DNA of 11,395 bases. Source: Methylomonas sp. Its GTDB lineage: Bacteria > Pseudomonadota > Gammaproteobacteria > Methylococcales > Methylomonadaceae. The translations under genes were made by a program, and so were the position numbers. Of the stretch, positions 6,497-11,395 are shown piece by piece; position 1 is the stretch's first letter; every line of letters begins with the position of its first letter. Where the stretch lies: contig JAQTYP010000066.1 of assembly GCA_028688235.1 (NCBI GenBank), forward strand, positions 1 to 11,395. Reading direction: 5' to 3'. The notes under the pieces were generated by a model. That model was not told the DNA's origin. It searched no databases and saw only the letters and a program-made list of their open reading frames with translations.

Positions 6497-7254
6497 GGCC
6501 CAGGATCGTTGCCGTTCTAAACCAAAAAGGCGGTGTAGGTAAAACCACGACTTCCGCCAATCTGACCCATGCCTTGGCAAGGATGGGTAAAAAGGTGATC
6601 GTCATCGATCTGGACCCGCAATGTCATTTGGCCGTCGCATTGGGTATGGTGGACAGTCAGCAGGCCGGAATAGATCAAGTCCTGTTTGGGCATAGCACCT
6701 TGGCGCAGCAGTTGTTGCCGGTTAGGGAAAATTTGCATTTGGTTGCGGCCGGCCCTCGATTGCAGGAAATCGAGCAATTGAGCAAAGGCGCTTCTCACCG
6801 CGGCGATTTGTTGCGTAAGGCATTGAAGGCGAACGACAGCGATCAGGATTTTATATTCATAGACTGTCCGCCCTCCTCGGGAATACTGGTTGCCAACGCG
6901 CTGCTTGCGACCGACGAATTACTGGTGCCGATGACCAGCGATTTTCTGGCGCTGCAGGGCTTGTCGCATCTGATGGGAACGCTCAAAAAATTCGAAACGG
7001 CATTAAACAAGAAATACCGCTTGCAATTGGTCATGTCCCGTTACAATCCCGCGCGCAGGCTTTCCAGGGATGTTTTGGACACGATCAAAAAATATTTTCC
7101 GGGGCAAATTTTGGCCACGCCTATCCGGGAGACCGCCGCATTGGCAGAGTGCCCGAGTTTTGGCAAGACGATATTCGAATATCGCTCCGGCTGGCGCTCG
7201 GCGCAAGATTTCGAGGCGTTAGCGGCCGACTTTTTAGCAGGAAGGGTAATGTGA
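6493..7254 (+). CDS. ParA/Soj-family ATPase of the chemosensory cluster
   Basis: A 253-residue P-loop ATPase. The deviant Walker A motif KGGVGKTT (12-19) has signature Lys K12 and catalytic Lys K17. DLDPQ (39-43) is the A' motif and FIFIDCPPS (120-128) is Walker B. There is no N-terminal DNA-binding domain, so it is of the small ParA type. ParA-like proteins in chemotaxis clusters (ParC of Vibrio and Pseudomonas, PpfA of Rhodobacter sphaeroides) place arrays at the pole or share them between daughter cells; the location here argues for such a role rather than chromosome partition. No parB-like gene is present. The ATG at 6493 overlaps the cheW2 stop (ATGA); a TTG at 6487 is possible but less likely. 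The stop overlaps the next start by one base. Confidence 0.93.
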   Translation: MRPRIVAVLNQKGGVGKTTTSANLTHALARMGKKVIVIDLDPQCHLAVALGMVDSQQAGIDQVLFGHSTLAQQLLPVRENLHLVAAGPRLQEIEQLSKGASHRGDLLRKALKANDSDQDFIFIDCPPSSGILVANALLATDELLVPMTSDFLALQGLSHLMGTLKKFETALNKKYRLQLVMSRYNPARRLSRDVLDTIKKYFPGQILATPIRETAALAECPSFGKTIFEYRSGWRSAQDFEALAADFLAGRVM

Positions 7255-7772
7255 TGGCAGAAAACGAAGACGAAAGTTTGATTGGATACGATCCCTTGGC
7301 CTGGTTGCATGAGACCTCCGAACAAGAACAGGATACCTCTTCGGCGGCAACCGAATCGTTTGCGACGAATGGCGATGAAGAGCAGTACCCGGAGGCCGAA
7401 GTGGTAACTGCGGACCCGGACGACGTTTGCGAGGACGAGCCGGCGTTTGTCGATCAGACAGTCTCGGCCGGCTCGGAGCGCGCGCAGCAGATAGTATTGG
7501 ATTCGGTGCAAACGATACAGAATGTCGCTGAATTACATGAGCATCTGCTGCATGCCCTGAATCACGGCAACAAGATCGATATCGATGCCTCTGCCGTCAC
7601 GATGATAGATACGGCAACGCTGCAATTATTGCTGGTGTTGAAACAAACGGCCATTAACCTGCAAAAACAGGTGACTATCGATTTCCCATCCGAGCGCTTC
7701 ATGGAGGCGGCGGAACTTTTGGGGCTGGCGGAAATGTTGGAGGTCGATCAGGCCGCCGCGGGCTTTTTTTAA
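7254..7772 (+). CDS. STAS-domain protein with acidic N-terminal tail
   Basis: A 172-residue protein. Residues about 80-165 look like a STAS domain: an amphipathic start, IDIDASAV (108-115), then MIDTATLQLLL (117-127), with the Asp-Thr pair (D119/T120) where STAS proteins carry the conserved D-S/T, followed by an alternating strand/helix pattern. The D-T form is nearer to MlaB than to SpoIIAA: the residue after it is Ala, not a phosphorylatable Ser. Residues 1-75 are highly acidic and probably disordered, apart from a hydrophobic island GYDPLAWL (11-18). The ATG at 7254 shares a base with the parA stop (TGATG) and has AGGA at 7239-7242. Tight coupling to parA suggests a partner in the same complex, for example a regulator or adaptor of the ATPase. 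Family assignment is by pattern, and function is unknown. Confidence 0.8.
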   Translation: MAENEDESLIGYDPLAWLHETSEQEQDTSSAATESFATNGDEEQYPEAEVVTADPDDVCEDEPAFVDQTVSAGSERAQQIVLDSVQTIQNVAELHEHLLHALNHGNKIDIDASAVTMIDTATLQLLLVLKQTAINLQKQVTIDFPSERFMEAAELLGLAEMLEVDQAAAGFF

Positions 7773-7823
7773 ATCGGCAATGGCGACGATGAATATTCTG
7801 GCTAACGGCATTAGAAGGCGGCT

Positions 7824-8660
7824 GTGAAAGAAAAAGAGCGCGAGTTCGAATATACCCTGGAAGACTTCAATTTCTTGCGGCGAATATCCAACCAGCATTC
7901 GGGTATTCTGGTGCCGGATGACAAATTCGATATGTTCTATTCCCGATTGTCGAAACGGGTCAGGTTACTGGGCTTCAACCGTTTCAAACAATATTGCGAC
8001 TATTTGCAAAGCCATCAGGATCAGGAATTCACCGAATTCATCAATGCGGTGACGACGAATCTGACCTCGTTTTTCAGAGAAAGCCATCACTTCGAGTATT
8101 TGAGCCAGGTTTTGTTGCCCGAACTGGTCGAGAAAAACAGAGGACGCCGGCAAATCAGGGGCTGGTCGGCCGGTTGTTCTACCGGGGAAGAGCCTTATTC
8201 CATCGCGATGACCCTATTGGAAAACGTACCCGCGGGCTGGGACGTCAAGTTGCTGGCCACCGATCTGGACACCAATGTGTTGAAAGCCGCGGCCGAAGGC
8301 GTATATCCCGTGGATAGGATAGGAACGATAGGCGAGCCGCGGCTGCATCGCTGGTTTCAAAGAGGCGTGGGTTCGCAACATAACAAGGTCAGGGTCAAAG
8401 CCGAATTGCGCGGTATCATTCACTTTAACCAGTTGAATTTGATGCAGGATTGGCCTATGCGCGGGCCGTTCGATTTTATTTTTTGCCGGAATGTGTTGAT
8501 CTATTTCGATAAGGAAACCAAAACCCGTTTGGTAAGCCGTTATGCCGGATTGTTGCGGGAAAAAGGACTTTTGTTTATCGGCCATTCCGAATCGCTGCAC
8601 CAAACCGATACGCCATTTTCGTTGATTCGTAATACTATCTATCAAAAGACGACGATATGA
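7824..8660 (+). CDS. cheR: Chemoreceptor methyltransferase CheR
   Basis: A 278-residue CheR, which methylates receptor Glu residues using S-adenosylmethionine. The N-terminal helical domain (about 8-90) includes TTNLTSFFRE (77-86). The SAM site is WSAGCSTGEEPYS (114-126) with the acidic TDLD (146-149) and FIFCRNVLIYF (218-228). The beta-subdomain loop RGVGSQHNKVRV (180-191) has the same length as the corresponding loop of E. coli CheR, which binds the receptor pentapeptide; this fits the EWQDF end of the receptor in this cluster. The start is GTG at 7824 with AAGG at 7815-7818. A gap of 51 bases separates it from the STAS gene and no terminator is evident, so it is probably cotranscribed. The stop overlaps the cheD start as ATGA. 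Confidence 0.96.
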   Translation: MKEKEREFEYTLEDFNFLRRISNQHSGILVPDDKFDMFYSRLSKRVRLLGFNRFKQYCDYLQSHQDQEFTEFINAVTTNLTSFFRESHHFEYLSQVLLPELVEKNRGRRQIRGWSAGCSTGEEPYSIAMTLLENVPAGWDVKLLATDLDTNVLKAAAEGVYPVDRIGTIGEPRLHRWFQRGVGSQHNKVRVKAELRGIIHFNQLNLMQDWPMRGPFDFIFCRNVLIYFDKETKTRLVSRYAGLLREKGLLFIGHSESLHQTDTPFSLIRNTIYQKTTI

Positions 8661-9295
8661 CGCAGCCAAACGAGATTGCCAAGCCTTGTATCCCCGGCTT
8701 CGAAAACGTCAATCGCTATTGGGATGCGGAAAACGCCATCGTTGCCGCCAAATTGTTGCCGGGCGAATATTATGTCACGATGGAAGACGAGATGATCACC
8801 ACGGTATTGGGGTCCTGCGTGTCCGCTTGTATTCGGGATACGGTCACCGGCATCGGCGGTATGAATCATTTCATGTTGCCGCAAACGACCCAGGCGCGGT
8901 TGAATTCCAGGGACGAGGCCATCGTCGGTACGGCCATGCGCTACGGCAATTACGCGATGGAGCACTTGATCAATACCATTTTGCACCATGGCGGCAAACG
9001 CAAAAATCTGGAAGTGAAGTTGTTCGGAGGCGGTAAAATCGTCGCGACGCTCAGCGACGTTGGTTTAAGAAATATCGATTTTGTCTTGAATTACGTCGAT
9101 ATGGAGGCCTTGAAGTTGATCTCCCACGACTTGGGCGATATTTACCCGAGAAAGGTTAATTTTTACCCCCGGACCGGTCGGGTCCGAATGAAAAAAATCA
9201 AAGACCTGCATAATGAAACCATCGTATTGCGGGAGAATCAATACTGCTCGCAAATCAAAGATGTGTCGCTCGAAGGCAGCATAGAATTGTTTTAG
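8657..9295 (+). CDS. cheD: Chemoreceptor glutamine deamidase CheD
   Basis: A 212-residue CheD, which deamidates receptor Gln residues to Glu and in some bacteria works with CheC. The catalytic Cys C54 lies in LGSCVSAC and His H71 in GGMNHFMLP. Their 17-residue spacing, and T48 six residues before the Cys, match the T21/C27/H44 triad of Thermotoga CheD. It has about 25 more N-terminal residues than Thermotoga CheD, and a C-terminal extension. The ATG at 8657 overlaps the cheR stop, indicating translational coupling. No CheC is encoded here, so a CheC-CheD cycle is not supported. All three mapped consensus sites in the neighbouring receptor are already Glu pairs, so its deamidation substrate is not obvious from those sites. 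Confidence 0.95.
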   Translation: MTQPNEIAKPCIPGFENVNRYWDAENAIVAAKLLPGEYYVTMEDEMITTVLGSCVSACIRDTVTGIGGMNHFMLPQTTQARLNSRDEAIVGTAMRYGNYAMEHLINTILHHGGKRKNLEVKLFGGGKIVATLSDVGLRNIDFVLNYVDMEALKLISHDLGDIYPRKVNFYPRTGRVRMKKIKDLHNETIVLRENQYCSQIKDVSLEGSIELF

Positions 9296-9302
9296 GAACT
9301 TA

Positions 9303-10355
9303 GTGAAAAAGATTAAACTGTTAATTGTTGACGACTCGGCGTTGATTCGGCAAATGCTGACCGGGATATTCGAAACCGCCGGAGATATCGAAGTGGTCGG
9401 CACGGCCAGCGATCCTTTGATCGCCAGGGATAAGATCAAAGCCTTGAATCCTGATGTCTTGACGCTGGATGTGGAAATGCCGCGCATGGACGGATTGACC
9501 TTTTTACGCAACCTGATGCGCCTTAGGCCCATGCCGGTTGTGATGATTTCGACCTTGACCGCCACGGGTGCCGATGTGACGCTCGATGCCCTGGCCTTGG
9601 GCGCGGTGGATTTCGTTACCAAGCCCAAGGCTGACGTCGCTAGCCGCTTGCAGGAGTATGCCGACGAAATCATCGAAAAAGTCAGGATGGCCGCCAAGGC
9701 AAAGGTCAAGGCGCTGGATGCTGCGCCGCCCAGCGCAGGCCATTCGGTCGCTCCCCAGTCAGGAATTAAAAAGCATTTCAAGACTACCGATAAAGTCATT
9801 GCCGTCGGTTCGTCGACCGGAGGTACCGAAGCCGTGAAGATTCTCGCTAGGATGCTGCCGGCAAACGCGCCGGCGATGGTGGTCACGCAACATCTACCGC
9901 TTGCCTTCAGCGAATCGTTTGCCCGGCATGTCGGGGGTGTTTCGGAAATGAAAGCCTGTATCGCCAGCGATGGCCAATTGATATTGCCGGGTAATATCTA
10001 TATCGCGCCGGGGGATAAACATCTGCAGGTGGCCCGCGACGGTGCCCGTTATATCTGCCGTTTGGATGACGGTCCGTCGGTGAATCGGCATAAACCCTCG
10101 GTCGAGGTGTTGTTTGAATCGATGGCCGACAATGTGGGAAAAAACGCCATTGGCGTGATGTTGACGGGGATGGGCGCGGACGGTGCCAAAGCCATGGTCA
10201 GGATGCGTGAAGCCGGAGCGGTCAATATCGTTCAGGATGAAGCCACCAGCATAGTGTGGGGCATGCCCGGCGAAGCCTACAAACAGGGGGCCGCGCATCA
10301 CGTATTGCCGTTGGACAAGATAGCCGGACAAATTATCGCCTTAATGAATGGATGA
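9303..10355 (+). CDS. cheB: Chemotaxis response regulator methylesterase CheB
   Basis: A 350-residue two-domain CheB, which removes receptor methyl groups and is activated by phosphorylation from CheA. The receiver (about 1-125) has D10/D11, phosphoacceptor D56 in LTLDVEMP, T84 and K107. A linker of about 35 residues leads to the esterase domain (about 160-350), whose Ser-His-Asp triad is S171 (GSSTGG), H197 (TQHLP) and D293 (TGMGADG). The start is GTG at 9303: AGGA at 9294-9297 is 5 bases upstream and overlaps the cheD stop, and the next residues are the usual receiver beginning (KLLIVDDS). The length is normal and no key residue is missing. The MCP-like gene begins 2 bases after its stop. 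Confidence 0.96.
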   Translation: MKKIKLLIVDDSALIRQMLTGIFETAGDIEVVGTASDPLIARDKIKALNPDVLTLDVEMPRMDGLTFLRNLMRLRPMPVVMISTLTATGADVTLDALALGAVDFVTKPKADVASRLQEYADEIIEKVRMAAKAKVKALDAAPPSAGHSVAPQSGIKKHFKTTDKVIAVGSSTGGTEAVKILARMLPANAPAMVVTQHLPLAFSESFARHVGGVSEMKACIASDGQLILPGNIYIAPGDKHLQVARDGARYICRLDDGPSVNRHKPSVEVLFESMADNVGKNAIGVMLTGMGADGAKAMVRMREAGAVNIVQDEATSIVWGMPGEAYKQGAAHHVLPLDKIAGQIIALMNG

Positions 10356-10357
10356 AT

Positions 10358-11395
10358 ATGGTTAAATTTTTAATAGAAAATATCGGGTTACTGCTTTTTA
10401 CGCTGGCGACGCTGTTGTCGCCTCTGGTGCTGACCACCGAGATCGTTTGGTTGTCGGCGCCGCTGATGGCACTGCTGTGGGGGTATAAAGCCTACACGGC
10501 TCAACATACCATGCAAAGAGGAGAGGGCGTCTCGGCGGATCGAAAGGCGGCGGAAGAACGTTTGAATCAGGCGATAGATCGCTATGTCGGTGGGCTGAGC
10601 GATTGTGTTGGAGCAGAATTGTTGCAATTCAATGACGAATTGCAACAGTTGAAGGTCATCGTGGCCGATGCCGTTCATACGATGGGACAGAGTTTTAGCA
10701 ATTTGCATCAGCTGACATCCGGGCAATCGGTCGTCGTGCATTCATTGGTCAGCGATCTGGATCAATCGGATTCCAAAAAGGATAATGGATTAAGCTTTCA
10801 GGAGTTTGCCCAGGAAACCGACCGGGTGTTGGGTTTTTTCATCGAGCATATTTTACAGATCAGCAAACAGAGCATGGAGATGGTGGGCGTGATCAACGAC
10901 GTAGGCGGCCATATGGCTCATGTCGAAAAATTGCTCGGCGACGTGCAAAAAATTGCCGATCAAACCAATTTATTGGCGCTGAATGCCGCCATCAAGGCGG
11001 CGCGGGCCGGCGAAGCCGGACGAGGGTTCGCCGTCGTCGCCGACGAGGTGCGAAATTTGTCGAAAAATTCGGATAAATTCAGCGAAGAAATCAAGATGGT
11101 GGTGAATGCATCCAAGAGCAATATCCATCAGGCCCAGACCATGATAGAAGAAATCGCCTCCAAGGACATGAATATCACGATCAGTTCCAAAGCCAAGATC
11201 GATAAAATGATGGCCGACATTGCGGTGATCAATAGCAAGATTTCGCATAGCATAGACGAGGTATCCGGACTCAATATGCAGATCGAAAGAAGCGTCAACG
11301 ATGCGGTCAGAGGCTTGCAATTCGAGGACATGTCACGTCAGTTGATCGAGTATATGCAAAAGAATATTCAAAACTTCCAGGCCTTGATCGATGAG
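10358..11395 (+). CDS. Short MCP-like protein without sensor domain (3' partial)
   Basis: An open frame of 346 codons from ATG 10358 to the window edge, without a stop. Residues about 4-24 and 28-45 form two hydrophobic segments joined by only 3-4 residues, so there is no periplasmic ligand domain. A helical region (about 60-200) leads to an MCP hairpin tip, IADQTNLLALNAAIKAARAGE (199-219), followed by GRGFAVVADEVRNLSK. The usual Glu of the tip is K213. No Glu pair matching the methylation consensus is evident in the visible part. The visible C-terminal end, QFEDMSRQLIEYM (321-333), strongly resembles the CheZ active-site helix, with D324 and Q328 at the D-x-x-x-Q positions. It starts 2 bases after cheB and probably belongs to the same transcript. 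A short MCP-like gene (cttP) also flanks the Pseudomonas Che2 cluster; homology to it is not established here. Confidence 0.88.
   Translation, partial: MVKFLIENIGLLLFTLATLLSPLVLTTEIVWLSAPLMALLWGYKAYTAQHTMQRGEGVSADRKAAEERLNQAIDRYVGGLSDCVGAELLQFNDELQQLKVIVADAVHTMGQSFSNLHQLTSGQSVVVHSLVSDLDQSDSKKDNGLSFQEFAQETDRVLGFFIEHILQISKQSMEMVGVINDVGGHMAHVEKLLGDVQKIADQTNLLALNAAIKAARAGEAGRGFAVVADEVRNLSKNSDKFSEEIKMVVNASKSNIHQAQTMIEEIASKDMNITISSKAKIDKMMADIAVINSKISHSIDEVSGLNMQIERSVNDAVRGLQFEDMSRQLIEYMQKNIQNFQALIDE

Noticed and set aside
7149..7253. Extended start for the STAS protein inside parA
   Set aside because: The added residues are an out-of-frame reading of the parA 3' end; the ATG at 7254 has AGGA upstream and a one-base stop/start overlap.
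7753..7770. GC-rich stretch plus seven T at the end of the STAS gene as a terminator
   Set aside because: No stem longer than 3-4 bp with an acceptable loop precedes the T-run, and the T codons encode the final Phe-Phe and stop.
1..11395. CRISPR array, tRNA, rRNA, transposase or prophage genes
   Set aside because: I looked for spaced direct repeats, cloverleaf-like segments and transposase motifs and saw none.

Overview
The window is almost wholly occupied by one chemosensory gene cluster, all on the + strand. The order is cheY, cheA, cheW, a large Aer-like receptor, a gap with a likely terminator and palindromic repeats, then a second cheW, a ParA-family ATPase, a STAS-domain protein, cheR, cheD, cheB, and a short MCP-like gene that runs off the right edge. 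Without the cheW2-parA-STAS insert, the order cheY-cheA-cheW-receptor-cheR-cheD-cheB is that of the gammaproteobacterial F7 class (for example the Pseudomonas aeruginosa Che2/Aer2 cluster). The organism is therefore probably a gammaproteobacterium of moderate GC content. A methanotroph of the Methylococcales is a plausible guess from the cluster type and the style of the intergenic palindromes, but the window does not prove it.

Layout. Bases 1-275 are non-coding and hold one strong hairpin. Bases 276-5645 are a tight unit: cheY, cheA, cheW and a 778-residue receptor. Bases 5646-5986 hold a terminator-like hairpin followed by two palindromic, REP-like elements and a run of eight G. Bases 5987-10355 are a second tight unit (cheW2, parA, STAS, cheR, cheD, cheB), mostly with overlapping or nearly touching stop and start codons. 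The MCP-like gene starts 2 bases after cheB and is open to the edge.

How it works together. The receptor carries an N-terminal PAS domain very like that of Aer (FAD type). A membrane hairpin and a second PAS domain follow, and the second PAS has the His/Trp pair and spacing of the heme PAS of Aer2. It ends in a WxxF pentapeptide that could tether CheR and CheB. CheA and the two CheW proteins would couple it to CheY. CheR, CheB and CheD would handle adaptation through Glu pairs that match the methylation consensus. The ParA-like ATPase and its neighbours probably position or segregate the array. No cheZ, cheC, cheX or flagellar gene is visible.

The most interesting points are the two-cofactor receptor, a CheZ-like D-x-x-x-Q helix at the visible C-terminal end of the last MCP-like protein, and the cheW2-parA-STAS module inserted into an F7-type cluster.
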